NCBI RefSeq assembly: GCF_020532825.1
Contig: NZ_MQTS01000134.1
Span: forward strand, 8,633-41,027
Source of the DNA: Arthrobacter sp. SO3
GTDB lineage: Bacteria; Actinomycetota; Actinomycetes; Actinomycetales; Micrococcaceae
Reading direction: 5' to 3'
Length of the DNA: 32,395 nucleotides
The position numbers and the translations under genes are program-made. The notes beneath the pieces were generated by a model, which did no database searches, was not told where the DNA came from, and saw only the letters and a list, made by a program, of their open reading frames with translations. Positions 15,240 through 23,586 of this stretch are shown in pieces. Positions within the stretch are counted from its first letter, which is position 1. Every line of letters begins with the position of its first letter.

Positions 15240-17128
15240 ATGTTCTCCGGCGTCTCGATGCCGAGCAGCTCCAGGCCCTCGGACAGCCGGCGCAGGACCA
15301 GCGCGCACAGGGCGAGCCGCGATTCCCGGACCGAATCCTCGGACTTCAGCACCGGGCACTGGTCATAGAAGGACGTGAACAGCTGGGCGAGTTCGAACAG
15401 GTACGTGCACAGCCGGTGCGGCTCCAGCGTCTCGCGCACCTTGTGCAGCGTGGCGCCGTATTCGAGCAGGTGCAGGGCCAGCGCGCGTTCGGCGGGCTCG
15501 ACGACGGCGATCGGCGTCGCCGGCGTGCCGCCGTCGCTGTCGGTCCCGGCCATGTCGGTTGCGGCGGTGTCGGTTCCGGCGGTGTCGGTTCCGGCGGTGT
15601 CGCCGGGGCCGGTTGCGACGGCATCGGTTGCGAAGGCGGTCCCCGCGACGTCCGCTCCGGCGGCTTCGAGGGCGGTGTACCGCTCCAGCACGCCGGCCTT
15701 GCGCAGGATCGAACGGATCCGGGCGGCGGCGTACTGCACGTAGGGCCCGGTGTTGCCGCTCAGGGCCAGCATCCCGTCGAAATCGAAGACGTATTCGGTG
15801 TCGTGCCCCACGGAGAGGTCGGCGTACTTGACCGCGCCGATGCCCACCTGCCGGGCTGTCACGGCGCGTTCGGCCTCGGTGAGCTCGGGCCGGCTGGCGT
15901 CGATGACGGCGCGGGCGCGGTCCACGGCCTCCTCCAGCAGGGCCATCAGCTTGACCGGGGCGCCGGAGCGGGACTTCAGGATCTTCCCGTCCTCGCCCAG
16001 CACGTTGCCGATCTGCACGTGCACGGCCTCCACCGTGTCCGGCAGCCAGCCGGCGTCGCGGGCCGTGGCCATGACCATGCGCAGGTGCATGTTCTGCGGG
16101 GCGCCCACGACGTACAGGACGCGGTTGGCCTCGAGCTCGCGGACCCGGTACCGGATGGTGGCGAGGTCCGTCGTTCCGTACCCGTAGCCGCCGTCGGACT
16201 TGCGGATGATGAGCGGCATCGGCTGGCCGTCGCGGCCGGAAAAGCCGGCCGGGAAGGTGCACAGGGCGCCGTCGCTGATGCGGGCGAGGCCGCGCTCCTC
16301 GAGTTCCTGGCACAGCTGTGCCAGATGGGCGTCGTAGGAGCTTTCGCCGGCGACGTGGTCATCGGTCAGGCTGATGCCCAGCACCGAATAGATGGCGTTG
16401 AAGTAGCGTTTGGACTGGGCGACGAGCCGCTGCCAGACGGCGAAGGTTTCCTGGTCGCCGCCCTGCAGCGCCACCACCCGGAGCCGTGCGCGGGTGGCGA
16501 AGCCGTCCTCGTCGGTGGCGGAGGCGTCGAACTTGGCGCGGGCGGCCTGGTAGAAGGCGCTGGGGTCATCGACCAGCAGCGCGGCCTCCGGGGAGTCCTC
16601 GCCGATTTCCAGCCAGTGCTCGATCAGCATGCCGAACGGGGTCCCCCAGTCGCCGATGTGGTTCTGCCGGATGACGGTGTCGCCGAGTGACTCGAGGACC
16701 TTGACGAGGCTGTCGCCCACCACCGTGGTGCGCAGGTGCCCGACGTGCATTTCCTTGGCGACGTTCGGGGAGGAATAGTCGACGACGACGCGCTGGGCGT
16801 CCGCCGCCGGCACGCCCGGGGTGCCGTGGGACTCGGTGTTGAGCAGCTCTTCGATCCAGGTCCCGTCGAAGGTGAGGTTGATGAAGCCGGGTCCGGAGAT
16901 CTCGACGCCGGTGCAAATGCCGTCCAGGTCCAGGGCCTCGACGATCCGCGCGGCGGCGTCCCGCGGCGGCAGCCCGACCTTCTTGGCCAGGGCCATGGCG
17001 GCGTTGATCTGGATGTCCGCGAACTGCGAGGGCCGCACCACGGGATCGGTCTCGCGGAACTCTTCGCCGAACGCGCTGGCAATTGCTGCCTGGACTCTGG
17101 GGACAACCATTTCGGCGGGATTATTCAC
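15236..17128 (-). CDS. argS: arginyl-tRNA synthetase with a low-complexity insertion
   Basis: A 630-residue class I synthetase that charges tRNA-Arg. The HIGH motif is HVGH (128-131) in NVAKEMHVGHLRTT, and the KMSKS-like loop is GKILKSRSG. The C-terminal DALR anticodon domain is recognised by EPHRLCTYLFELAQ and FYDQCPVL. Between the catalytic body and that domain, residues about 489-544 form an Ala/Gly/Thr/Asp-rich insert with repeats of TDTAG that typical ArgS proteins lack. GTG at 17128 was chosen because a GATAAT -10-like box stands 9 nt before it and no ribosome site is visible, as for a leaderless mRNA; ATG at 17110 is the alternative. It overlaps menD by 4 nt. Confidence 0.95.
   Translation of the reverse strand: MNNPAEMVVPRVQAAIASAFGEEFRETDPVVRPSQFADIQINAAMALAKKVGLPPRDAAARIVEALDLDGICTGVEISGPGFINLTFDGTWIEELLNTESHGTPGVPAADAQRVVVDYSSPNVAKEMHVGHLRTTVVGDSLVKVLESLGDTVIRQNHIGDWGTPFGMLIEHWLEIGEDSPEAALLVDDPSAFYQAARAKFDASATDEDGFATRARLRVVALQGGDQETFAVWQRLVAQSKRYFNAIYSVLGISLTDDHVAGESSYDAHLAQLCQELEERGLARISDGALCTFPAGFSGRDGQPMPLIIRKSDGGYGYGTTDLATIRYRVRELEANRVLYVVGAPQNMHLRMVMATARDAGWLPDTVEAVHVQIGNVLGEDGKILKSRSGAPVKLMALLEEAVDRARAVIDASRPELTEAERAVTARQVGIGAVKYADLSVGHDTEYVFDFDGMLALSGNTGPYVQYAAARIRSILRKAGVLERYTALEAAGADVAGTAFATDAVATGPGDTAGTDTAGTDTAATDMAGTDSDGGTPATPIAVVEPAERALALHLLEYGATLHKVRETLEPHRLCTYLFELAQLFTSFYDQCPVLKSEDSVRESRLALCALVLRRLSEGLELLGIETPENM
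15563..15603. repeat. 15-bp tandem repeat inside argS
   Basis: GGCGGTGTCGGTTCC stands at 15563-15577 and 15578-15592, followed by a partial third copy. It encodes the repeated TDTAG/TDTAA words in the low-complexity insert of arginyl-tRNA synthetase. Confidence 0.85.
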
Positions 17129-17137
17129 ACTGTTCAA

Positions 17138-17166
17138 ATTATCAGTTCCGCCCCGCCCCAGAAGCA
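17138..17166 (-). promoter_or_regulatory. putative leaderless promoter of argS-menD
   Basis: On the minus strand TTGCTT (17166-17161 region) and GATAAT (17143-17138) are spaced by about 18 nt, and GTG of argS begins 9 nt after the -10-like box. The -35-like word is the outer edge of the 69-bp palindrome next to it, so the palindrome may form part of this promoter. Confidence 0.5.
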
Positions 17167-17230
17167 ACGCGGGGTCAGATATCGCCCGTCCGGGGCCCCA
17201 ACATGGGCCGGATCTGACCCCGCGTTGCTT
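17161..17230. repeat. 69-bp palindromic element, copy 1
   Basis: Arms of 19 bp at 17162-17180 and 17212-17230 (AAGCAACGCGGGGTCAGAT and its complement) enclose an inner stem around GGGGCCCC/GGGCC. It is identical to copy 2 at 19912-19980 apart from one base (C at 17190). It lies after the P-type ATPase gene and just before argS. It could end minus-strand transcription, though there is no T run. Confidence 0.93.
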
Positions 17231-17306
17231 TGGCTGTGTCGAAGCCCACGCCCGGGTTGCTGTTCCCCCGCTGCTTCCCGTGGCCCGGACTACTCGGGCC
17301 GCGCGG

Positions 17307-19679
17307 TCAGATCTTCGTGGCGCGCAGGCGCAGCGCGTTGGTGATGACGCTGACGGAGGAGAGCGCCATCGCGGCGGCGGCGATGATGGGGGAAAGCAGG
17401 AGCCCGAAGGCGGGGTAGAGAACGCCTGCGGCGAGCGGGATCCCGGCGGCGTTGTAGATGAACGCGAAGACGAGGTTTTGCCGGATGTTGGCCATGGTGG
17501 CTTCGGAGAGTTTCCGGGCCCGAAGGATTCCGGTCAGGTCCCCCTTCAGCAGCGTGATTCCGGCGCTTTCGATCGCCACGTCGGTTCCGGAACCCATAGC
17601 GATGCCGACGTCGGCCGCGGCCAGGGCGGGAGCGTCGTTGACGCCGTCCCCGGCCATGGCCACGATCCGGCCTTCTGCGCGCAGCCGCTCCACCACGGCG
17701 CTCTTGTGGTCAGGCAGCACCTCCGCCTCAACCTCGGTGATGCCGAGCCGGCGGGCGACCGCTTCGGCGGTGGTGCGGTTGTCGCCGGTGAGCATGAGGA
17801 CGCGGATGCCTTCCTTCCGCAGGGCGGCCAGCGCGGCGGGGGTGCTTTCCTTGACCGGGTCCGCGATGGCGAGCACCGCGGCGGGGCGTCCGTCGATGGC
17901 CGCGAAGATGGCGGTCGCGCCGTCGGCCCGTAGCTCCTCGGCACGGCCCGCGAGGGCATCGGTCGGCACACCCTCGGAGGCGAGGAATTCCGCACTGCCC
18001 AGCATCACCCGATGTCCTGCCACCGTGCCGGAGACACCCTTTCCGAGCGGCGAGTCAAAGTCCTCCACCGGCGGAATCGGAATCCCCGCGCCCTGGGCGG
18101 CCTCGATGATGGCCAGGCCGAGCGGGTGCTCGGAGGCCTGCTCGACGGCGGCTGCCAGGCGCAGCACGTCCTGTTCCGCGAAGCCGGCAGCCGTGACGAT
18201 GCCCGTAACGGAGGGACGTCCCTCGGTCAGAGTCCCGGTCTTGTCGAGGACGAGCGTGTCGACCTTTTCCATCCGTTCGAGGGCTTCGGCGTTCTTGATG
18301 AGCACGCCCAGTCCCGCGCCGCGCCCGACGCCGACCATGATCGACATCGGCGTGGCGAGGCCGAGGGCACACGGGCAGGCAATGATCAGCACGGACACGG
18401 CCACGACCAGACCGTTCGCCATCCGCGGTTCGGGTCCCACCAGCGCCCAGACGATGAACGCGGCCACGGCGATGGCAAAGACAATGGGGACGAACCAGGA
18501 GGCGACCTTGTCGGCCAGGCCTTGGATCGGGGCCCGCGACCGCTGGGCGGCGGCGACCATGGCGACGATGCGGGCCAGCATGGAGTCGCTACCCAGTTTT
18601 TGGGCGCTGATGACCAGCGCCCCGGTCTGGTTGAGCGTGCCGCCGACGACGTGGTCCCCGGCGTGTTTGGTCACGGGCATCGATTCGCCGGTGACGAGGG
18701 ATTCATCGAGCGTGGAGCGCCCGTCCACCACTTCGCCGTCGACCGGGACCTTCTCCCCGGGCCGGACCCGGACCCGGTCACCGACCTGCAGCTGGCCGAG
18801 CGGCACTTCCAGTTCGACGCCGTCGGCCCCGATCCGGCGCGCGGTCTTGGGCGTCAGATCCAGGAGGGCCTTGATGGCGCCGGAGGTCTGCTCCCGGGCG
18901 CGCAGCTCGAGCACCTGGCCCAGCAGAACCAGGACCACAATGACCGCGGCGGCTTCGAAGTAGACATCAACGCTGCCGTCCATGGCCCGGAACGCTTCGG
19001 GAAAGGCGGAGGGCACGAAGATGGCGGCCACGCTGTAGAGCCAGGCGACCCCGGTGCCGACTGCGATCAGCGTGAACATGTTCAGTTGCATGGTCCGCAG
19101 CGAGGCCCAGCCGCGGACGAAGAACGGCCAGCCGGCCCACAGCACCACGGGGGTGGCCAGGAAGAACTGGATCCATGCGGAGAGCCGCGGCGGGACCACT
19201 TCGTGCAGCGCGGGGAAGAGGTGCCCGCCCATTTCGAGGATGAAGACCGGGATCGTCAGGGCAAGGCCCGCCCAGAAGCGCCGGCTCATGTAGCTAAGTT
19301 CGGGATTGGGTCCGCCGTCGGCCGTGATGACCACCGGCTCCAGGGCCATCCCGCAGATCGGGCAGGAACCGGGCCCCGCCTGCCGGATTTCAGGGTGCAT
19401 CGGGCAGGTGTACCCGAGCTCCCCCTCCTTTGCAGGCGCGACGGCGGCGGGTGCGACGTCGTCTGACGCACCGGTGCCGGGCTCCCCCGTACCGGGCAGA
19501 TACCGGGCCGGATCCGCCACGAACTTGCCCAGGCATCCGTCCGAACAGAAGTAGTACCGCTGTCCCTGGTGTTCGGTGAGGTGCCCGGTGGCGTGCGGGT
19601 CGATGGTCATCCCGCAGACGGGGTCCTTGACCTGTTCGGCCGTTCCGGCGCCGTGATGGTGGTGTGCATCTTCGGTCAT
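17307..19679 (-). CDS. copper-type P1B ATPase with N-terminal YHS and HMBD domains
   Basis: A 790-residue heavy-metal-exporting ATPase in the cytoplasmic membrane. The N-terminus begins with a His run (HHHH), then a YHS domain ([11 protein letters not shown]...FCSDGC, about 18-61) and a heavy-metal-binding segment [21 protein letters not shown] (about 90-110). Eight-helix P1B hallmarks follow: TGES, the transmembrane CPC in [19 protein letters not shown] with the phosphorylated Asp, HP in SEHPLG, and GDGVNDAP. There is no CxxC ferredoxin-like domain, so it belongs to the CopB/YHS subgroup; copper is the likeliest metal. A CsoR-like operator stands upstream. The gene, with its promoter, sits between two nearly identical palindromes. 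Confidence 0.94.
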   Translation of the reverse strand: MTEDAHHHHGAGTAEQVKDPVCGMTIDPHATGHLTEHQGQRYYFCSDGCLGKFVADPARYLPGTGEPGTGASDDVAPAAVAPAKEGELGYTCPMHPEIRQAGPGSCPICGMALEPVVITADGGPNPELSYMSRRFWAGLALTIPVFILEMGGHLFPALHEVVPPRLSAWIQFFLATPVVLWAGWPFFVRGWASLRTMQLNMFTLIAVGTGVAWLYSVAAIFVPSAFPEAFRAMDGSVDVYFEAAAVIVVLVLLGQVLELRAREQTSGAIKALLDLTPKTARRIGADGVELEVPLGQLQVGDRVRVRPGEKVPVDGEVVDGRSTLDESLVTGESMPVTKHAGDHVVGGTLNQTGALVISAQKLGSDSMLARIVAMVAAAQRSRAPIQGLADKVASWFVPIVFAIAVAAFIVWALVGPEPRMANGLVVAVSVLIIACPCALGLATPMSIMVGVGRGAGLGVLIKNAEALERMEKVDTLVLDKTGTLTEGRPSVTGIVTAAGFAEQDVLRLAAAVEQASEHPLGLAIIEAAQGAGIPIPPVEDFDSPLGKGVSGTVAGHRVMLGSAEFLASEGVPTDALAGRAEELRADGATAIFAAIDGRPAAVLAIADPVKESTPAALAALRKEGIRVLMLTGDNRTTAEAVARRLGITEVEAEVLPDHKSAVVERLRAEGRIVAMAGDGVNDAPALAAADVGIAMGSGTDVAIESAGITLLKGDLTGILRARKLSEATMANIRQNLVFAFIYNAAGIPLAAGVLYPAFGLLLSPIIAAAAMALSSVSVITNALRLRATKI

Positions 19680-19839
19680 GATTACGCTGGTCTCCTCAAC
19701 ACGGATTAGGGATTTCCGTGGAGTCCAGAAGCGTCAGGTCACCCGAGATGGCGCTCCGCTGAACCGCGGAGGAAGACCTTCAATGCGTTCGGGCCTGCCC
19801 TGGGATGGGGGCCGTGACGACTTTTCCGGTAAACCTGAA

Positions 19840-19866
19840 GCTATACCCCTAGGGGGTATCAGTCAA
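19840..19866 (-). promoter_or_regulatory. CsoR-like operator and promoter of the P-type ATPase
   Basis: ATACCCCTAGGGGGTAT at 19843-19859 is a near-perfect palindrome of the CsoR/RcnR operator type (ATACCC-GGGTAT). On the minus strand, TTGACT (19866-19861) and TATAGC (19845-19840) are separated by 15 nt, and the operator lies across the spacer and the -10. A repressor bound here would block the promoter and leave when it takes up Cu(I). No csoR gene is in the window. Confidence 0.75.
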
Positions 19867-19880
19867 GTCTGCGCAGACTT
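19865..19880. promoter_or_regulatory. 16-bp perfect palindrome upstream of the ATPase promoter
   Basis: AAGTCTGCGCAGACTT reads the same on both strands and touches the -35-like box of the copper ATPase promoter. The position suits an activator or a second repressor. The binding protein is unknown. Confidence 0.5.
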
Positions 19881-19911
19881 GTACGGACACATTGAACAGC
19901 CAACGCCCCCG

Positions 19912-19980
19912 GAAGCAACGCGGGGTCAGATATCGCCCGTTCGGGGCCCCAACATGGGCCGGATCTGACCCCGCGTTGCT
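19912..19980. repeat. 69-bp palindromic element, copy 2
   Basis: The same element as at 17161-17229 in the same orientation, with one base change (T at 19941). Its 18-bp arms frame the inner GGGGCCCC/GGGCC stem. It begins 25 nt downstream of the phoX stop in the direction of phoX transcription and could act as its terminator. Confidence 0.93.
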
Positions 19981-20004
19981 GTGGTGGTGGTGGTACGGCG
20001 GGGG

Positions 20005-22089
20005 TTAGGCGTCGGTGCGGAAGACCTGGACGACGGCGGGGCGCGGGGCGCGGACCTGGCCCCGGGCCGGGGTGGCGCCGGCCGGGACGTAGTCCGGGAA
20101 GTAGGAGTGCTGGTCCGCGAAGGAACCCTCCTCGCCCGGGTGCTGCACGGAGACGAACACGGTGCGTTCCTCGTCGTGGACGATCGGCCCGCAGGTCTCG
20201 GCCTCGCGCGGGACGGCCAGGAACTGCTCCACGCGGCCCCGCTCCGCGCCATCGAGCGTGACCTTGAACAGCCCGTCGGCCTTGCCGATGCCGGACGGGG
20301 CGCCGTCGGTGGAGATCCAGAGGTTACCGACGGAGTCGAACGCGAGGTTGTCCGGGCAGGAGATCGGTGAGACCTTATCCGCCGGGAAGCCGGAGAAGTA
20401 GGTCACGTCCCCGGTAGCGGGATCGCCGCAGACCATCAGCAGGTTCCAGCTGAAGGCAGTGGAGGTCTGGTCGCCGGTCTCGGTGATTTCCACGATGTGG
20501 CCGTCACGGTTCTCATTCCGCGGGTTGACCTCGGTGGCGCCTTCCTTGCCGATCTTGCCGCGGTCGGAGTTGTTGGTGCAGGCGACGTAGACCTTGCCGG
20601 TGAGCAGGCTGGGCTGGACGTCCTCGCAGCGGTCCATCTTGGTCGGGCCCACCTTGTCCGCGGCGAGGCGGGTGTAGACCAGCACCTCTTCGACGGACAT
20701 GCCGGGCACCTTAGAAACCCCACCGACCACCAGGGGCAGCCATTCGCCGGTGCCGTCGAAGCCGCCGTCGGACGGGACTGCGCCGGTCCCGGTGATCTCC
20801 AGGGCCGGGGAGCTGCCGGTGAACCGGGCCACGTAGAGGTCGCCCTCGGTGAGCAGCGTCATGTTGTGCTTGCGGTCCCCCTCGACGTATTTCGCGGCCG
20901 AGACGAACTTGTAGAGGTAGTCGAAGCGCTCGTCGTCGCCCATGTACGCGACCACGTGGCCGGACTCGGCCACGATCACGTTGGCGCCCTCGTGCTTGAA
21001 GCGGCCCAGCGCGGAGTGCTTCTTCGGGGTGGAGGTGGGGTCGAAGGGGTCCACTTCCACGATCCAGCCGAAGCGGTTGGTTTCGTTTTCGTAGCCGGGG
21101 TTCCGGGCGTCGAAGCGCGGGTCATCGAGCTCCCACTGCCGGGCGGTGGGCTTGCTGGTGAGCCCGTAGCGCTTGTCGGACGCCGAGGTGCCGGGCGCGA
21201 CGAAGTACCCGTTGAAGTTCTCCTCGCCGGAGAGGATGGTGCCCCAGGGGGTGGTGCCGCCGGAGCAGTTGCCCAGCGTGCCGAGGATGGTGCGGCCGGC
21301 CGGGTCCGCCGTCGTGCGCACCAGCGGCGAGCCGGCCACCGGGCCGGTGAGCTCGTACGCCGTGTTGTTCAGGTAGCGGCGGTTCAGCCCGGCGCCCCTG
21401 ACGTAGGACCACGGCTTGTTCTTGTTCTTACGCTCCAACTCGACGACGGTGAGACCGTGCGCGGCGGCGCCGATCGCGCGGACGTCGGCGGCGGCCATCG
21501 TGGCCGGGAACATGATGCTCTCGTTGGTGTATTCGTGGTTGGCGAAGAGCAGCGCGCGGCGGCCCTTGCTGGCCGGGATCTCCAGGATGTCCGAGTAGTC
21601 GTTGTTGTAGCCGAACTGCCGCGTCTGGGCAGCGGCGGTCTGGTTGCCGAGGTCGAAGTCCGGGGCGTCGTTGAAGATCGGGTCGCCCCAGCGGATCACG
21701 GGCTGCCAGGTGAAGCCTGCCGGCACCGTGAGGGCGTCGACGGCGGAATCCACCGGGGCGATGGCGGTGAACTTGAGCTTGGAGGTGCCGAAGCCGTTCT
21801 TGGCTGCCGCGGAAAGTCCGGGACCGCCGTCGGCCACCGCGGATTCGGGCGAGGCCAGGGCCCCGCCGAACGCGACGGCGAGGGCACCGGCGGCGCCGAA
21901 GCCCAGGGCGGCGCGGCGGGACATGGTCGCGGAGGCGATGTCGCGGAAGTAGCTGTTCGAGCTGGTGTTGCAGACCTCGCCGCTGCAGGCGTTGTCGCAC
22001 TTCAGCGCGCAGGTGACGGCGCTTCGCTTGCCTTTGGTGTGGCCGAGCATCGGGAGCAGGGAGAATTTGCGTCCGGAGGAGACAGACAT
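20005..22089 (-). CDS. phoX: PhoX family (DUF839) alkaline phosphatase, Tat-exported
   Basis: A 694-residue secreted phosphatase of the PhoX/DUF839 family, which frees phosphate from organic esters with Fe and Ca cofactors. The N-terminal region holds four Cys (about 27, 31, 35, 40) before the twin-arginine signal TMSRRAALGFGAAG (Arg 58-59) and a hydrophobic stretch ending in an Ala-rich cleavage region. The mature part shows family words such as FANHEYTN, NCSGGTTPWGT, SGEENFNGY and PDNLAFDSVGNLWISTDG. The start was put at ATG 22089 because GGAAGG stands 8 nt upstream; the longer frame has none. A PHO-box-like direct repeat lies 70-90 nt upstream. The gene is divergent from a secreted protein. 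Confidence 0.92.
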   Translation of the reverse strand: MSVSSGRKFSLLPMLGHTKGKRSAVTCALKCDNACSGEVCNTSSNSYFRDIASATMSRRAALGFGAAGALAVAFGGALASPESAVADGGPGLSAAAKNGFGTSKLKFTAIAPVDSAVDALTVPAGFTWQPVIRWGDPIFNDAPDFDLGNQTAAAQTRQFGYNNDYSDILEIPASKGRRALLFANHEYTNESIMFPATMAAADVRAIGAAAHGLTVVELERKNKNKPWSYVRGAGLNRRYLNNTAYELTGPVAGSPLVRTTADPAGRTILGTLGNCSGGTTPWGTILSGEENFNGYFVAPGTSASDKRYGLTSKPTARQWELDDPRFDARNPGYENETNRFGWIVEVDPFDPTSTPKKHSALGRFKHEGANVIVAESGHVVAYMGDDERFDYLYKFVSAAKYVEGDRKHNMTLLTEGDLYVARFTGSSPALEITGTGAVPSDGGFDGTGEWLPLVVGGVSKVPGMSVEEVLVYTRLAADKVGPTKMDRCEDVQPSLLTGKVYVACTNNSDRGKIGKEGATEVNPRNENRDGHIVEITETGDQTSTAFSWNLLMVCGDPATGDVTYFSGFPADKVSPISCPDNLAFDSVGNLWISTDGAPSGIGKADGLFKVTLDGAERGRVEQFLAVPREAETCGPIVHDEERTVFVSVQHPGEEGSFADQHSYFPDYVPAGATPARGQVRAPRPAVVQVFRTDA

Positions 22090-22380
22090 GGAGAGACCTT
22101 CCACGGGTGGATTGGGGGCCTCCCCACCGTTCCAGCCGCAGACAACGCGGAGCCGACTCTCATATGAAGTTGAGGTGAACTCCCGCAATCAAGCCAAGGC
22201 ACCTCACTGATGTTGCGGCCCTGTTGAAAGCCCACTCCAGCGGAGGGTCCGTCATCCAGTGAGTAGTGCCTACGCTTGTTGGCGCCGCGACTGCGGCCTA
22301 TCATGCGCAAACGTTGCGTCAGGGGTCTTCCCGCACCCATGGGGAGTCAACTGTCTCGCCATCCACGAAGGAGCAACCCC
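22090..22380. other. divergent control region of phoX and the secreted protein
   Basis: 291 nt between divergent genes. It holds the PHO-box-like site at 22159-22180 on the phoX side, and GCGCAAACGTTGCG near 22305-22318, an imperfect dyad, on the other side. GAAGGAG before 22381 is a good ribosome site for the secreted protein. No other gene is supported here. Confidence 0.45.
22159..22181 (-). promoter_or_regulatory. PHO-box-like direct repeat upstream of phoX
   Basis: Read on the minus strand, GTTCACCTCAA is followed at once by CTTCATATGAG: two 11-nt units with TTCA in register. This is the arrangement bound by PhoP response regulators in actinobacteria. It lies 70-90 nt before the phoX start, so phosphate starvation would be the expected signal. 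Confidence 0.65.
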
Positions 22381-22878
22381 ATGAAGCGCCTGATCAAACC
22401 TCTCGCCCTCGCCCTCGGAATCGGACTTTTCGCCGGGACGGGCGCCGCCGTTGCCGAACCGCTAACGCCAGTCGACACGACAGCGGAGACGCTTGACTGC
22501 CCCGGTTTCCAGGTCGAGGCCGTGACGACAGGCAAGACCAAAGTGATCGATCAGTTTCCCCATCACTACAACGACTCCAAACCGTTGCGGTTCTATACCA
22601 ACGTGGGTGCAGCTATCACAATCACACTGACGGGCCCGACCTTAAAAGTGGTCAGCTACCCCTTGAACGGGACGATACAGGTGGCGCTTGGCCCTACCGA
22701 CTTTGTCTATAAAGCGACCGGCAAGAACCTGATCTCGCTCCCAATTGGTTCCGGCGCCCCTGGCATCTTCTACACGTCAGGTCAGGTGACCTGGACTTTG
22801 AATGGGCCGGTTTACCCGAATGGGGGGCTCACCGGGCCCGGCAAAATAACAGACGTCTGCAAGCTTCTGGCGCCGTAG
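22381..22878 (+). CDS. small secreted protein of unknown function
   Basis: A 165-residue protein with a Sec-type signal peptide: MKRLIKPLALALGIGLFAG... with predicted cleavage after AVA at about residue 25. The mature part has two Cys, near residue 40 (LDCPGF) and near the C-terminus (DVCKLL), likely forming a disulphide. It is rich in Gly, Thr and Val with short beta-strand-like stretches (AITITLTGPTLKVVSY, GQVTWTLNGPVY), which suggests a small beta-sandwich. I do not recognise the family. ATG 22381 has GAAGGAG about 7 nt upstream; the longer open frame lacks support. GC content looks lower than in neighbouring genes. Confidence 0.8.
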   Translation: MKRLIKPLALALGIGLFAGTGAAVAEPLTPVDTTAETLDCPGFQVEAVTTGKTKVIDQFPHHYNDSKPLRFYTNVGAAITITLTGPTLKVVSYPLNGTIQVALGPTDFVYKATGKNLISLPIGSGAPGIFYTSGQVTWTLNGPVYPNGGLTGPGKITDVCKLLAP

Positions 22879-22982
22879 GCCTGGGTAGTAACGCCGAGCC
22901 TCTCGTGACGGCTACATTGTCGTCCCCGGGGATGTTCTTGACGCGGCATCGGCCACCGAGCATCAAGCCGAAAGACCCGGCC

Positions 22983-23504
22983 CTAGCTCTCTTCCGGGTC
23001 GGTGGCGGCGGCCATCAGCCGCTGGCCGATGCCTTCGAGGAATTCGGCGATGTCCACGACGTTCTCCGCGGAGGAGTCCTGAATCAGGGCCGCGGCCGCG
23101 GCGGCGAAGTGGTCGTTGGCCCACTGCATCGCCTCGGTCCCCTCCGGACTCAGGTGCAGCAGCACGCTGCGCCGGTCCCCGGGGTTGGGCTTGCGCACCA
23201 TAAAGCCCTTGGACTCCAGCCGGTCCACCATGGCGGTGACCGAGCCGGTGGTGATGTTCAGCGCCTTGCCGAGATCCTTGGGGGTGAGGCCGTCCACCTC
23301 GCCCACGAATGCCATCGCGTTAATGTCGATAGTGCCGATGCCCAGCTTCTCGGCCAGGCGGATGCGGAGGGCGTAGGTCCCGGTGTCAACGCGCCGCAGG
23401 CCTTGCACGATCCGGATCAGCCCGTCTTTGGGGGTCACATTCGTTCCCTTCGCGAGCTCTGCCAGAGACGACTTGTCAAGTTGCTGGGATTTAAGCGTCG
23501 TCAT
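22983..23504 (-). CDS. MarR family transcriptional regulator
   Basis: A 173-residue winged-helix regulator. DLGKALNITTGSVTAMVDRLESKGFMVRKPNPGDRRSV-type sequence (key words GSVTAMVDRLE and DRRSV) gives the helix-turn-helix and the beta-hairpin wing of MarR proteins. It probably binds as a dimer and answers to a small phenolic or oxidative signal; the target is unknown. The start is uncertain: ATG 23504 has no ribosome site, whereas GTG 23438 has AAGGGAA about 8 nt upstream and keeps the DNA-binding domain. A near-palindrome around 23510-23522 (ACGAAATTTCCGT) is a possible operator. It lies downstream of menC on the same strand. Confidence 0.88.
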   Translation of the reverse strand: MTTLKSQQLDKSSLAELAKGTNVTPKDGLIRIVQGLRRVDTGTYALRIRLAEKLGIGTIDINAMAFVGEVDGLTPKDLGKALNITTGSVTAMVDRLESKGFMVRKPNPGDRRSVLLHLSPEGTEAMQWANDHFAAAAAALIQDSSAENVVDIAEFLEGIGQRLMAAATDPEES

Positions 23505-23586
23505 TATTACGAAATTTCCGTTCCAAAGCTGCTTTTCGGCGGCTACTTCGCCGCTTCCGTATCCACTTTACTCGCAACCCCGCCCG

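Larger units (their letters stand above)
19680..19911. other. leader and promoter region of the P-type ATPase
   Basis: 230 nt upstream of the ATPase start. It contains the CsoR-like operator and promoter at 19840-19866 and a 16-bp palindrome at 19865-19880, leaving an untranslated leader of about 150 nt if the promoter is right. Nothing else that I can name is present. Confidence 0.45.

Noticed and set aside
15149..16690. 513-aa plus-strand open frame
   Set aside because: Antisense to argS and menD, with no recognisable domain.
18012..19466. 484-aa plus-strand open frame
   Set aside because: Antisense to the copper ATPase, whose phosphorylation and CPC motifs fix the coding strand.
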